Shown one piece after another: positions 27,072 to 36,692 of a stretch of DNA of 64,000 nucleotides. The first letter of the stretch is position 1. Every line of letters begins with the position of its first letter. The notes beneath the pieces were generated by a model, which made no database searches, had not been told where the DNA came from, and was given only the letters and a program-made list of their open reading frames with translations. A program made the translations under genes and the position numbers. Source of the DNA: Rhodobacterales bacterium (GTDB lineage: Bacteria > Pseudomonadota > Alphaproteobacteria > Rhodobacterales > Rhodobacteraceae). The stretch is from NCBI GenBank assembly GCA_026400355.1, contig JAPLPE010000037.1, positions 1 to 64,000 on the forward strand. The letters run 5' to 3'.

Positions 27072-28469
27072 ATGCCCCTCTTGCCCCGTTTCCTCAGCTT
27101 GGTCGTTCTGCTTCCTACCTTGACGGGTCCGGTTTGTGCCGAAACTGATCCCTTGTTTCTTCGGTCCTTCACCGATGCGCTCTATTCCGGGCAAACTGAG
27201 GAGGCCGTCGCAGTCGCCAAGTCGCGTCTTGCCACTGCAACGGCAGACAGAGACGCCCGATTCGCGCTTGGCGTGGCCGAGTTTCTAAGGGCCGCCGAGG
27301 GATTGTCGCAGGGACTCCATCATTACGGTCTGGATACGCGCAGACTGCGGGCGAGCGGTGCTGACTTCGGTTTGGCCGAGATGCCGTTTTTGCGGACCCC
27401 GGTGCCGGTCAATCCTGATCCTGCCCCCGTGACCTATGAGGGGTTGCGGGCCATCCTGGACCAGTTTGTCAACGACCTCACCTTGGCCAACCAGACGCTG
27501 GGATCGGTCGGGCCGGGTCCGGTTCTGCTGCCACTCGATCTTGCGGCCATCCGACTTGACATGAACGGCGACGGGCATGGCAGTCAGGAAGAGGGTTTCA
27601 TGTACCTTGTGAACGCAACCATGGGGCCTGTCGCGCCTCCTGGTGGTGCGGTGGTTCATCTTGACGAAAGCGATGTTCACTGGCTGGCAGGTTACGCGAA
27701 CGAGCTGATGGCAGTGTCAGAGGTTCTGTTGGCGCATGATTGGCGTGGGGTCTTTGACGGCACCTTCCAATTTCTCTTTCCGGCGACCGAATTTCCCGCC
27801 TCCGAACTCGCGCGCGAGGCGGAAGGTATGCAGGAACTCCTCGCGACCACGAAGGCACCGCCTGATTTCGAGTATGCTCTAGACAGCATCCCGGAAGACC
27901 CAAAGGAGCAAGATGAATGGTGGGAGGAACGCGACAAGGCTCATGGCGCCTGGCTCGAGAGCCCCGAAGGTCAGGCATATACGGAATACCGGTCGATGAT
28001 GGATGCCGTGATGTACGGCGGTATCGGCGACCTGATCGCCTTTGTTCACCTGTTTCACTGGCCCGTGGTCGAACCCGACCGGCTGCAATCAAGCCGTCAG
28101 CACCTGTTGGGCATGATTGCCGAAAGCCGCGCCGCATGGACAATGATCCCGCAGGAAACGGACAACGATCACGAATGGGCGCCGGGGCCGACCCAGACCC
28201 CCGTCTTTGACATGGAACCCTATACGCAACAGGAAAACGACGATTGGCTGGCGTTTCTGGACTCGTTCGAAAGCGTCCTGAACGGCGATCTGCTGGTGCC
28301 GCACTGGCGCATCGGTCGGGACCGCGGCATCAACGTCAGACGCATGTTTGAGGATCCGGATACCTTTGACCCAGTCCTCATTCTTCAGGGATCGGCAGTC
28401 CTGCCCTATCTGGAAACCGGACCGCTTGTGCCGTACTCCAGTTTCCTCGGGTATCTTGGCGTTTTCTGA
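27072..28469 (+). CDS. Exported protein of unknown function with an EF-hand-like loop
   Basis: The 465-residue product begins with a signal peptide ('MPLLPRFLSLVVLLPTLTGP', cleavage near VCA at residue 23). Residues 163-174 ('DMNGDGHGSQEE') fit an EF-hand calcium loop, with Asp at 1, Asn at 3, Asp at 5, Gly at 6 and Glu at 12. The N-terminal region 'ALYSGQTEEAVAVAKSRLAT' resembles a helical repeat. No enzyme motif is recognised. Codon use contains more TTG, GTT and TCG than the neighbours. The gene is flanked by direct copies of the dapD 3' end, which suggests acquisition. Start chosen at 27072 for the signal peptide. Confidence 0.75.
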   Translation: MPLLPRFLSLVVLLPTLTGPVCAETDPLFLRSFTDALYSGQTEEAVAVAKSRLATATADRDARFALGVAEFLRAAEGLSQGLHHYGLDTRRLRASGADFGLAEMPFLRTPVPVNPDPAPVTYEGLRAILDQFVNDLTLANQTLGSVGPGPVLLPLDLAAIRLDMNGDGHGSQEEGFMYLVNATMGPVAPPGGAVVHLDESDVHWLAGYANELMAVSEVLLAHDWRGVFDGTFQFLFPATEFPASELAREAEGMQELLATTKAPPDFEYALDSIPEDPKEQDEWWEERDKAHGAWLESPEGQAYTEYRSMMDAVMYGGIGDLIAFVHLFHWPVVEPDRLQSSRQHLLGMIAESRAAWTMIPQETDNDHEWAPGPTQTPVFDMEPYTQQENDDWLAFLDSFESVLNGDLLVPHWRIGRDRGINVRRMFEDPDTFDPVLILQGSAVLPYLETGPLVPYSSFLGYLGVF

Positions 28470-28472
28470 TTT

Positions 28473-28500
28473 TGATGCGACCGTTTGAAAGGTCGCATCA
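28473..28500. terminator. Bidirectional hairpin between convergent genes, overlapping the dapD stop
   Basis: TGATGCGACC and GGTCGCATCA form a perfect 10-bp stem around GTTTGAAA. The right arm contains the dapD stop codon. There is no strong T tract on either side, so it may terminate weakly in both directions. Confidence 0.6.
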
Positions 28501-29322
28501 ATCCCGCAGCAACTCGTTGATGCTCGTCTTCGACCGTGTCTGCGCATCTACCTTCTTCACGATCACCGCGCAATACAGGTTGATGCCCCCCTTCGACGGC
28601 ATCGACCCGGCCACCACGACTGACCCGGCAGGGACCTCGCCATACATGACCGCGCCCGACTCGCGGTCCACGATCTTGGTCGACTTGCCGATGAACACGC
28701 CCATGCCAAGGACCGACCCTTCGCGCACGATGCAGCCTTCGACAACCTCGGACCGCGCCCCGATGAAGCAGTTATCCTCGATGATGGTCGGCCCCGCCTG
28801 CATCGGCTCCAGCACTCCGCCGATGCCCACACCGCCCGACAAGTGCACATTCTTGCCGATCTGCGCGCAGGAACCAACCGTGGCCCAGCCGTCCACCATT
28901 GATCCTTCGTCGACATAGGCGCCCACGTTCACGAAGGACGGCATCAGGACCACACCCTTGGCGATATAGGCTGACCGCCGTACCACGCAATTCGGCACGG
29001 CGCGGAACCCGGCCGACTTCCAATCTTTCGCAGTCCAACCCTTGAACTTGCTGTCAACCTTGTCCCACCAGCCACCATCCTGCGGCCCGCCGACATGGTG
29101 TTCCATATCCTTGATGCGGAACCCCAGAAGCACGGCCTTCTTGGTCCACTGGTTCACATGCCAATCGTTCCCCCGCTTCTCGGCCACCCGCAGATGTCCC
29201 TTGTCCAAAGCTTCAAGCGTCGCCTCGATCGCGTCCCGCTGCTCTCCCTTTGTCGCCGGGGTGATCGTGTCACGGGCCTCCCATGCGGCTTCGATAGCGG
29301 TTTCAAGCGCGGCGTTTGACAT
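28498..29322 (-). CDS. dapD: Tetrahydrodipicolinate N-succinyltransferase
   Basis: The 274-residue trimeric left-handed beta-helix enzyme succinylates tetrahydrodipicolinate in the lysine pathway. Hexapeptide repeats ('[20 protein letters not shown]', '[20 protein letters not shown]', '[20 protein letters not shown]') and the C-terminal '[20 protein letters not shown]' identify it. It precedes dapE by about 3 kb of accessory sequence, although both genes are in the same orientation. A remnant of its 3' end lies at 26783-26917. Confidence 0.97.
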   Translation of the reverse strand: MSNAALETAIEAAWEARDTITPATKGEQRDAIEATLEALDKGHLRVAEKRGNDWHVNQWTKKAVLLGFRIKDMEHHVGGPQDGGWWDKVDSKFKGWTAKDWKSAGFRAVPNCVVRRSAYIAKGVVLMPSFVNVGAYVDEGSMVDGWATVGSCAQIGKNVHLSGGVGIGGVLEPMQAGPTIIEDNCFIGARSEVVEGCIVREGSVLGMGVFIGKSTKIVDRESGAVMYGEVPAGSVVVAGSMPSKGGINLYCAVIVKKVDAQTRSKTSINELLRD

Positions 29323-29389
29323 GTGGTTCTCCTGACAACTCTACGGGTTGCGCTATAGGGCCTGACGTTCCGTCACGCAACCTTGCGCC

Positions 29390-30313
29390 TCAGGCAAACG
29401 GGTCCTGCGCCGGGTTCGCCCCGCAGACCAGAACCGCCACACGCTCGCCGTCCTCTGGCACATAGGCTCTGCTGGTCAACGCGGCCAGCGCCGCCGCGCC
29501 GGCCGGTTCCACATACTGGCGCAATCCGGTCCAAAGCGCCTTCTGCGCCTCCGCAATTGCGTCCTCGCTCACCAGCACCGCCTGCACCCCCTGCAACACC
29601 GCCAGATCGTAACACATTCGCCCGATCCGCGTGGCCCCGAGTGCATTGGCGGCAATCCCGCCCACCTTCACAACGGTCTCCGGCCCTTGTGCCAAGGCCT
29701 CATGCAGCGTGGGCGCAAGCTGCGGTTCCACTGCGACCACTTTGCGCCGCCCCTGCCACCAGGCCATCGCCCCACCGATCAGCCCGCCGCCGCCTACGGC
29801 GATCAGCACTGTATCGGCCTCAAGCCCCTGTTCGTCCCATTCCCGGAACAGGGTCCCTTGTCCCTCCAGCGTCCGGGTTGCATCAAACGCATGGATCTGC
29901 ATCGCTCCTGTCCGCGCCTCGAACGCCTGTGCAGCAGCCAAAGCCTCGGCATAGGTCCCGGGAACGATGGTCAGGTCTGCCCCAGTCCGCCGGATCAGAG
30001 CGATCTTGGCCGGCCCGGCGTATTCGGGCACAAAGATATGCGCCGGATAGCCTAGCGTCTTGGCCGCCTGTGCCACCGCCGCCCCATGATTCCCGCCCGA
30101 CGCCGCAACGACCCCCGCCTGCGGCACGGGTCCCGCCACCAAAGTATTGAACGCGCCGCGCGCCTTGAAACTGCCGGTCACCTGCGTATTTTCCAGTTTC
30201 ACCTCAATCCGTCGCCCGAAGGCCTGCGTCACCATGACGGGCGTCCGGTGCGCATAGGGCGCGATCCGCGCAGCGGCGGCAGTGATATCGACGGTCGAGG
30301 GGATCATAGGCAT
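29390..30313 (-). CDS. PLP-dependent serine/threonine dehydratase-like enzyme
   Basis: The 307-residue fold-type II enzyme has the PLP lysine in 'ENTQVTGSFKARGAFNTLV', the phosphate loop 'AVGGGGLIGGAMAW' and 'ASGGNHGAAVAQAAKTLGYP'. Catabolic threonine/serine dehydratases of this length lack the ACT regulatory domain, as here. A racemase or hydroxyaspartate dehydratase activity is possible. The start at 30313 (or ATG 30307) faces the LOG-family gene divergently. Cytoplasmic. Confidence 0.85.
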   Translation of the reverse strand: MPMIPSTVDITAAAARIAPYAHRTPVMVTQAFGRRIEVKLENTQVTGSFKARGAFNTLVAGPVPQAGVVAASGGNHGAAVAQAAKTLGYPAHIFVPEYAGPAKIALIRRTGADLTIVPGTYAEALAAAQAFEARTGAMQIHAFDATRTLEGQGTLFREWDEQGLEADTVLIAVGGGGLIGGAMAWWQGRRKVVAVEPQLAPTLHEALAQGPETVVKVGGIAANALGATRIGRMCYDLAVLQGVQAVLVSEDAIAEAQKALWTGLRQYVEPAGAAALAALTSRAYVPEDGERVAVLVCGANPAQDPFA

Positions 30314-30389
30314 AATTCCGGCGCTGTTGGACAAAACCTGCCGCAACTGCCATCACAGCCGCAAAGCCCTTGCAAGGACAGACCGCACG

Positions 30390-31232
30390 ATGGACGACCG
30401 CCGCCACCCTTTCCGCGACAGTGTCGAAGACCGCAGGACCGCCGAGGAAATCCCTTCGACCGCCCAAAGCCGCTCACCCACCTATCGACTCGCCTTCGTG
30501 GACGACGATTTCATGTTGCGCGAGGAATTGCGCCCCGTCCGGTTACAGCTTGAACTGCTCAAACCCGAAATGGCGATGGACGAGGCGGGCATCCTTTCCA
30601 CGATCGTCCTCTTCGGCGGTGCCAGGATTCCTGATTCTGCGCACAAGGACAAGGCCCGAACACCCGCATTGGCCGACCTCTCGAAATACTACGAGGAAGC
30701 GCGTCTCTTCGCCTTCAAGATCACGTCACTTTCGATGCTGGCCGGAGGGAGCGAAAACGTCATCGTTACCGGCGGCGGTCCTGGCGTGATGGAGGCCGGC
30801 AACCGCGGCGCGACCGAGGCCGGCGGCAAATCCATCGGCCTGAACATCGTGCTGCCGCATGAGCAGGTGCCGAACCCCTACGTGACGCCGGAACTGTGCT
30901 TCAACTTCCACTATTTCGCGATCCGCAAGATGCATTTCCTCATGCGTGCACGCGCGGTCTGCGTCTTTCCGGGCGGCTTTGGCACGCTGGACGAGATGTT
31001 CGAATGCCTCACACTTATTCAGACGGGCCGCATGGGCCAGGTTCCCGTACTGCTGTTCGGTCGCGAATTCTGGGACCGCGTCATCAACTGGGAGGCACTG
31101 GCTTCCTCCGGCACGATCTCTCGCGACGATCTCTCGCTGTTTCGCTTTGTGGAAACCTCCGACGAGGCGATCGAAGCGATCCGGACCTGGCCCAACGCCG
31201 GTGTGCGGCGCGGGGCAATCCCGGGACGGTAG
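30390..31232 (+). CDS. LOG-family (TIGR00730) Rossmann-fold protein
   Basis: The 280-residue protein contains the signature 'VTGGGPGVMEAGNRGATEAG' and 'CVFPGGFGTLDEMFE'. In plants the family makes active cytokinins by hydrolysing their nucleoside monophosphates; bacterial members are often nucleotide 5'-monophosphate nucleosidases. The N-terminal 90 residues are charged and not part of the core. ATG 30390 was chosen; the frame extends upstream into the divergent gene's start region. Confidence 0.9.
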   Translation: MDDRRHPFRDSVEDRRTAEEIPSTAQSRSPTYRLAFVDDDFMLREELRPVRLQLELLKPEMAMDEAGILSTIVLFGGARIPDSAHKDKARTPALADLSKYYEEARLFAFKITSLSMLAGGSENVIVTGGGPGVMEAGNRGATEAGGKSIGLNIVLPHEQVPNPYVTPELCFNFHYFAIRKMHFLMRARAVCVFPGGFGTLDEMFECLTLIQTGRMGQVPVLLFGREFWDRVINWEALASSGTISRDDLSLFRFVETSDEAIEAIRTWPNAGVRRGAIPGR

Positions 31233-31282
31233 ACCGCCCCGGGGGCATTATCCAGGGTGCGTGCTCGCTTGCACCGCCCAGC

Positions 31283-32416
31283 CTACACCAAAAGCGCCCG
31301 CGCCTCATCCGGCGACAGGGCCGCAGGGCGTTCACAAATCGTGGATAGTTCCACAAACCGCTTTTCGGCCCCGGCCTGCAGAATCGACACCATCACATCG
31401 ACCGCATGCACTGCAACGTCGATGTTGCAGCGGTGCTGCCGCCCTTCATCGATCGCCGTCGCCATGTCCGCCAGCCCGGCACAGCGATAGTTCGCACGGT
31501 CATTCCCGCGTCCGTCCTGCTGGTTGGGAATGCCAAAGGGATGATCCCCTCTCGGCAGGGCGTGGATGACGCCATCCGATCCCGCCATCTCGACCTCACC
31601 GCCAAAGAAGTTGGGGTCTGGCACGAAAAGCGATCCCTCGGTCCCGTAAAGTTCCATCGGCTCATGCCGGTTCTTCCACACGTCCCAGGACGCGGACAAA
31701 GTCACCGTCGCGCCGTTGACGAACTCAAGCAGCGCATGGATGTTCGTCGGTGTATCGACCGGAACCGTCTCACCCTGCAGCGGGCCGGACCCGATGGTCC
31801 GCGTCGCAAAGCTTGCATTGGCGAGTGCGGCCACCGACTTTACCGGCCCGATCAGCTGGATCAGGTTCGTCACGTAATAGGGGCCAAGGTCCAGAACCGG
31901 CCCGCCGCCCGGCTGAAAGAAGAAGCCGGGGTTCGGATGCCACATCTCCATCCCGTGTGACATGACATGCGCTGTGCCGGCGATGACTTTGCCGATCTTG
32001 CCCGCGTCCAGCGTAGCCCGCGCCAGTTGGTGTGACCCGCCCAGGAACGTGTCTGGGGCCGAACCCACGCGCAGCCCCTTGGCCGCGGCCAGATCGCGCA
32101 GATGCTTCCCTTCGTCCAGCGTCAGGACCAGTGGCTTTTCGGAATAGGCATGCTTGCCCGCCTCAAGGATCTGGCGCGAGATTTCGTAGTGGACCGCAGG
32201 AACCGTCAGGTTGACGATTACGTCCACGTCCTTGGCCTTCAGAAGGTCTGCAACCGTCTCGGCGCGGACATCGTATTCCGCCGCCCGCGCCCGGGCCGCT
32301 TCCATGTTGATATCCGCCACAGCTTTGAGTTCGAGCGATTTGAAGATCGGCGCGAATTTCAGATAGGTGGTCGAGATATTGCCGCATCCGATGATGCCGA
32401 CGCCCAGTTTTGCCAT
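31283..32416 (-). CDS. Gfo/Idh/MocA-family sugar oxidoreductase (minus arm)
   Basis: The 377-residue NAD(P)-dependent dehydrogenase has the N-terminal 'GVGIIGCGNISTTYLKFAP' Rossmann loop, the 'EKPLVLTLDEG' (EKP) signature and the C-terminal beta-sheet substrate domain. In the catalytic 'DxGxH' position it reads 'DLGPYYVTNLIQLIGPV', with Tyr where His is common. It follows the TIM-barrel gene by 12 bp and is the last gene of the ABC/beta-mannosidase operon. A hydroxyl-to-keto oxidation or reduction of an imported sugar is inferred from family and context. Confidence 0.9.
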   Translation of the reverse strand: MAKLGVGIIGCGNISTTYLKFAPIFKSLELKAVADINMEAARARAAEYDVRAETVADLLKAKDVDVIVNLTVPAVHYEISRQILEAGKHAYSEKPLVLTLDEGKHLRDLAAAKGLRVGSAPDTFLGGSHQLARATLDAGKIGKVIAGTAHVMSHGMEMWHPNPGFFFQPGGGPVLDLGPYYVTNLIQLIGPVKSVAALANASFATRTIGSGPLQGETVPVDTPTNIHALLEFVNGATVTLSASWDVWKNRHEPMELYGTEGSLFVPDPNFFGGEVEMAGSDGVIHALPRGDHPFGIPNQQDGRGNDRANYRCAGLADMATAIDEGRQHRCNIDVAVHAVDVMVSILQAGAEKRFVELSTICERPAALSPDEARALLV

Positions 32417-32428
32417 GATATGAACCCC

Positions 32429-33169
32429 TTACCAGCCCTTGATTGTCGCAAGCGACCGGGTCGCCAATCGCTTGTGATCCTTGGGATTGTCATGTTCGAC
32501 AACGTAATGGCTGATCCCTGCGGCATCGAGAGCGGGCTTGATCGCGGCCCAGTCCATGATGCCATAGCCCACATCGGCCCAGCCATCCTCGTCCACAGCC
32601 TCACCGTCCTTGGCGATGTCCTTGATATGAACTGCCATGATCCGGTCCGCATATTTCTGGATCCATGCCACCGGGTCATGCCCCGCCACGCGCACCCAAC
32701 CCAGATCAAGCTCAAGATCGACGCCAGCCGCCGCGATCAGGTCAAGCGGCGTCACGCCGCCGCCAAGATCGGCCAGTTCAAAGTCGTGATTGTGCCAGCC
32801 AAAAGTGAACCCGGCATCCTCAATCGGTTTGCCCGCCGCAGCCAGACGCTTGCCGAACGCCTCCCATCCGGCAGCGTCCGACGGACGCTGGTCCGCACCG
32901 ATATGCGGCACAATCACCTTCTGTGTGCCCAGAACCTTTGCCACATGGATCGCCCGGCCCGGGTCCTTTTCCACCATATCAAGGCCGAAATGGCCCGAAG
33001 GCATGGTCAGCCCGTTCGCATCCAGCCCCGCCTTCAGCGCCTCGGGATCAGCGTAAAGCCCGCCGAACCCTTCGACCGCCTTGAACCCGGCACTGGCCAG
33101 CATGGCCAAGGTATCGGACAGGGGTGGAAAGTTGCGCGAACAGTAAAGCTGATAGGCGATGATCGTCAT
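32429..33169 (-). CDS. Sugar isomerase/epimerase-like TIM barrel (minus arm)
   Basis: The 246-residue xylose-isomerase-like barrel has likely metal ligands around 'FGWHNHDFEL', 'LELDLGWVRVAGHDP', 'AVHIKDIAKDGEAVDEDGW' and 'YVVEHDNPKDH'. Members include epimerases, and also dehydratases or beta-eliminases acting on 3-keto sugars. It lies between beta-mannosidase and the Gfo/Idh/MocA gene, so it probably acts on their product. Catalysis is inference. Confidence 0.85.
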   Translation of the reverse strand: MTIIAYQLYCSRNFPPLSDTLAMLASAGFKAVEGFGGLYADPEALKAGLDANGLTMPSGHFGLDMVEKDPGRAIHVAKVLGTQKVIVPHIGADQRPSDAAGWEAFGKRLAAAGKPIEDAGFTFGWHNHDFELADLGGGVTPLDLIAAAGVDLELDLGWVRVAGHDPVAWIQKYADRIMAVHIKDIAKDGEAVDEDGWADVGYGIMDWAAIKPALDAAGISHYVVEHDNPKDHKRLATRSLATIKGW

Positions 33170-33192
33170 GGCGGATATCCTTTCGGTATGTC

Positions 33193-35601
33193 TCAGGCCG
33201 TGGTGGCCGAATAAAGGTCGCGCAGCGTGAAGGCAGGCTTGTCGCCCGGGTTCCGCGGCGTGAAGGTGATGGTCGCGGGGTATCCAGGAAACAGGCTGAG
33301 AGCATTGTCGCTGAACCGCCCTGGCACCGATGCCTCAAGGCTCACGAACAGCGCCAATGCCTTGGCGGATACGCTGATCATCCACACCCCGCCCGCCTCG
33401 GTCACCTCATGGGACAGCTGGCTGTGCGCCAGATCATAGGCCTTGTAGGGTTTGGGCGCGAACACATCTCCGCCCTTTGCACCATCCGACCCGGCCCAAG
33501 TGTAGGCCAGCATTTCGTCATCCTTGAGCGCAGACTTGGCAACCCGCATTACCTCGACCGCCAAGGTGCCGACCGGCACCACCGCCTCAGCCAGCATCCG
33601 CGTCCTGCCCGCCATGTCCGCGGCCAGCGCCCGAACGCTCAAGTCGACCGCATCCAGCGAGTCATTGACCCCCCGTAGCACCAGATCATCCCCGTCCGGA
33701 ACCGCAGACACAAACACAGGCGCAAAGAAATCCTTTGCCATGTGGTGCAGCAGTTTCCACCCGCCGCCGTGGTCCAGCGATGCCCATGAACAGCACGGCC
33801 AAGTGTCGTTCAACTGCCAGATCAGTGCCCCCATGCAGTGCGGTTTCAATGACCGCCAATGCGTCACTGCCGTCTTGATCGCAAGCCCCTGCTGGACCTG
33901 ACTCAGATATACGAAATTCTCGAACTTTGACGGCCAACGGAAATAGCGGAACATCGTCTCTGCGATCCGCGCATTCCCGCCCTTGTTTTTCTGGTGGCTT
34001 TCCAGGACCGGCGCCGCGATGTTCCAATCCTCGGGCCCTGCAAACTTTGCGATCACATCCATCGACGGATAGGACTGGAAGCCGAATTCGGAACAGAACC
34101 GGGGCGAGACATCGCGGTAATGGTCAAAATCCCGACCCTCATGCCAGACCGACCAGAAATGCATGTCGCCCGACCCGTCATCATGCCAGGCGTCGCCAAA
34201 GCTCATCGGGCCGGGGCTGGGGCTCGACGGCCACCAGTTGGCCTCGTAGTGCGTGGCCTTTAGCGCGGTTTCGATGGTGCGGTTCAGCCGGTCATAACTC
34301 ACCAGATACCGGTCGCGGTCCTTGAGGCTTTCCGGGAACCAGGTCAGCGCGCCGATCAGTTCGTTATCGCCGCACCACAGGGCAATGCAGGCGTGGTGGT
34401 GGATGCGGGTGACGTTTTCGCGGACCTCGGCATCGACCTCCTCCAGAAACTCGGGGGTGGAGGGGTAGAGGTTGCAGGAGAACATCAGGTCCTGCCAGAC
34501 CAGCAGGCCCAGTTCATCGCAAGTATCGTAGAATGAGTCCGGTTCATACCGGCCGCCACCCCAGACGCGGATCATGTTCATGTTCGCATCGACTGCTGAT
34601 TGCAAGAGATCGCGGGTCTTTTCCACCGTGATCCGGCCCGGAAGTGCGTCGCTGGGAATCCAGTTCGCACCCTTTGCAAACAGGTTGTGGCCATTGATCC
34701 GGAATCCAAAGGACAGGCCAGCCTCGTCTTTTTCTGTAACCAGTGAAAGCTCGCGCAGGCCAATCCGTCGGGTCGCGGTCACAGCGCCGCTCGTCACAGT
34801 CAGATCATGCAATACCTGCGCCCCCATCCCTGCGGGCCACCAAAGCGCGGCCCCTTGGACCGAAACGGTGGGATGGGCGTGGTCGCGAAAGACGGGCGCA
34901 GTGGTGGTTACGCCGCAGATCGTCGCGGTCACAATGTCACCATCTGGCACACCATGTGTCCGCACCTTCAGCGCCACGTCGATCCTGTCGGCAAAATGGG
35001 TCTGACTTACGATGATATCGTTGATGCGGGGGCCCACGTGCTCGAGCGCGACAGAACCAGTCACGCCAAAGGGGGCCAACGCAATGTTCCAGTCCCAACC
35101 CCAGTCGCAGGCGGGTTTGCGCAGCATGTTGCCATTGGGGATGGGATTGTTCTGCGCAATGTAGGGCACGAAGAACGGTTGCGCCTCCTGCCGCTCTGCC
35201 GCCTCGCGCACCGGGCTCTTGAAGTGGATCTCGATAGTATTGCGGCCCGCGACCAGCCAGTCCCGTGTCGGGATGCGCCAGCGCCGAAATGCGTTGGCTT
35301 TCAGGCTGAGAGCGTGGCCGTTCAGCAAGATCACGGCGACGCAGTCCAACCCATCTATGATCAGATCGACCTCGCTGCCATCATGGTCAAAGGTCCGGGT
35401 GGAAATCCAGTCGCGTTCCGATATCCAGCGCAGGTCGTATTCGTTGCGGCCCCAATATGGATCAGGGATCAGCCCTGCATCATGCAGTGCCGTGATCCCG
35501 TCGCCCGGCAGATTCAGCGTGCAGGCGTAGCCCCCATTCGCATCGGTCAGTTTCCAGTGGCCGCCAAGATCGACGGAGACCGGCTTTGTCGGGTCACTCA
35601 C
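33193..35601 (-). CDS. GH2 beta-mannosidase
   Basis: The 802-residue glycoside hydrolase has the beta-mannosidase hallmarks 'NMLRKPACDWGWDWNIALAP' and 'MIRVWGGGRYEPDSFYDTCD'. The acid/base Glu414 is in 'ALWCGDNELIG' and the nucleophile Glu505 in 'FCSEFGFQSY'. It removes terminal beta-mannose from oligosaccharides. No signal peptide is present, so it acts on imported glycosides in the cytoplasm. The GTG start (35601) overlaps the end of the ABC ATPase gene by GTGA. Confidence 0.93.
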   Translation of the reverse strand: MSDPTKPVSVDLGGHWKLTDANGGYACTLNLPGDGITALHDAGLIPDPYWGRNEYDLRWISERDWISTRTFDHDGSEVDLIIDGLDCVAVILLNGHALSLKANAFRRWRIPTRDWLVAGRNTIEIHFKSPVREAAERQEAQPFFVPYIAQNNPIPNGNMLRKPACDWGWDWNIALAPFGVTGSVALEHVGPRINDIIVSQTHFADRIDVALKVRTHGVPDGDIVTATICGVTTTAPVFRDHAHPTVSVQGAALWWPAGMGAQVLHDLTVTSGAVTATRRIGLRELSLVTEKDEAGLSFGFRINGHNLFAKGANWIPSDALPGRITVEKTRDLLQSAVDANMNMIRVWGGGRYEPDSFYDTCDELGLLVWQDLMFSCNLYPSTPEFLEEVDAEVRENVTRIHHHACIALWCGDNELIGALTWFPESLKDRDRYLVSYDRLNRTIETALKATHYEANWWPSSPSPGPMSFGDAWHDDGSGDMHFWSVWHEGRDFDHYRDVSPRFCSEFGFQSYPSMDVIAKFAGPEDWNIAAPVLESHQKNKGGNARIAETMFRYFRWPSKFENFVYLSQVQQGLAIKTAVTHWRSLKPHCMGALIWQLNDTWPCCSWASLDHGGGWKLLHHMAKDFFAPVFVSAVPDGDDLVLRGVNDSLDAVDLSVRALAADMAGRTRMLAEAVVPVGTLAVEVMRVAKSALKDDEMLAYTWAGSDGAKGGDVFAPKPYKAYDLAHSQLSHEVTEAGGVWMISVSAKALALFVSLEASVPGRFSDNALSLFPGYPATITFTPRNPGDKPAFTLRDLYSATTA

Positions 35602-36686
35602 AGACGCACCTCGGTCTTGGTGTCAAAGAGGCTGGCCTTGGACGGGTCAATGCCGATGGTCAGATGATCGCCGTGATGCACCCGGGCCTGTCCGTCCATC
35701 CGGACGCGGAACGGCATGTCACCCAGCTTGATCCAGACGAGCGTATCCGAACCCATCGGTTCGACCAGATCGACCACCGTGTCGAGCTTGATCGGCGCGG
35801 CGGCGACAAGCGCCCCGGTCGCCACATGTTCGGGCCGGATGCCGATGGTCGCCGGACGGTCCGCCACCTGCGGCGCCGCGAATTGATAGCCCGTCATCGG
35901 CAGCACGATACCACCGGACTTGAACGTGCCCCGCTCCAGATCGCCACCGATGAAGTTCATCGAAGGGGAGCCGATGAAATCCGCCACATACTTGTTCTGC
36001 GGCCGGTTGTAGATCTCGTCCGGCGTGGACAGCTGCATGATGTTGCCCGACTTCATGATCGCGATCCGGTCAGCCAGCGTCATCGCTTCGACCTGATCAT
36101 GCGTCACATAGATCATCGTGTTCTTGAGCTGCTGGTGCAGCCGTTTGATCTCAACCCGCAGGTCGGCGCGCAGCTTCGCGTCAAGGTTCGACAGCGGCTC
36201 ATCAAACAGAAACACGTCCACATCCCGCACCAGAGCGCGGCCAATCGCCACCCGCTGCCGCTGCCCACCCGAAAGCGCGCCGGGCTTGCGCTGCAACAAC
36301 GGCTCGATCTGCAGAACCGCCGCCGCACGCGCCACACGCTTCTTGATCTCGTCCGCCGGTACCCGCGCGTTCTTGAGGCCAAAGGACATGTTCCCCTCGA
36401 CCGTCATCTGCGGGTAAAGCGCATAGGACTGGAAAACCATGCCGATCCCGCGTTCAGACGGTTCCTTCCAGGTCACATTCTCGCCCTTGATCCAGATCTC
36501 GCCATCCGTCGGCTCAAGAAGCCCGGCGATGCAGTTCAGGAGAGTGGACTTCCCGCAGCCCGACGATCCGAGAAGGACCAGAAACTCGCCCTCTCCGATA
36601 TCCAGATCGAGGGAGTTCAGCACCTTCACGGCACCGAAGGCGAGATCAAGGTCCTTGATCTGGACCGAATACTTGCTTGTGCTCAT
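35598..36686 (-). CDS. ABC sugar transporter ATPase, MalK/UgpC type
   Basis: The 362-residue ATPase has Walker A 'GSSGCGKSTLL' (residues 40-48), the signature 'LSGGQRQRVAIGRAL' (from 138), Walker B 'VFLFDEPLSNLDA' and a C-terminal MOI/OB regulatory domain ('IGIRPEHVATGALVA'). It energises the two permeases upstream in the operon and overlaps the beta-mannosidase start by 4 bp. Inner-membrane, cytoplasmic face. Confidence 0.96.
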   Translation of the reverse strand: MSTSKYSVQIKDLDLAFGAVKVLNSLDLDIGEGEFLVLLGSSGCGKSTLLNCIAGLLEPTDGEIWIKGENVTWKEPSERGIGMVFQSYALYPQMTVEGNMSFGLKNARVPADEIKKRVARAAAVLQIEPLLQRKPGALSGGQRQRVAIGRALVRDVDVFLFDEPLSNLDAKLRADLRVEIKRLHQQLKNTMIYVTHDQVEAMTLADRIAIMKSGNIMQLSTPDEIYNRPQNKYVADFIGSPSMNFIGGDLERGTFKSGGIVLPMTGYQFAAPQVADRPATIGIRPEHVATGALVAAAPIKLDTVVDLVEPMGSDTLVWIKLGDMPFRVRMDGQARVHHGDHLTIGIDPSKASLFDTKTEVRL

Positions 36687-36692
36687 GTGAGT

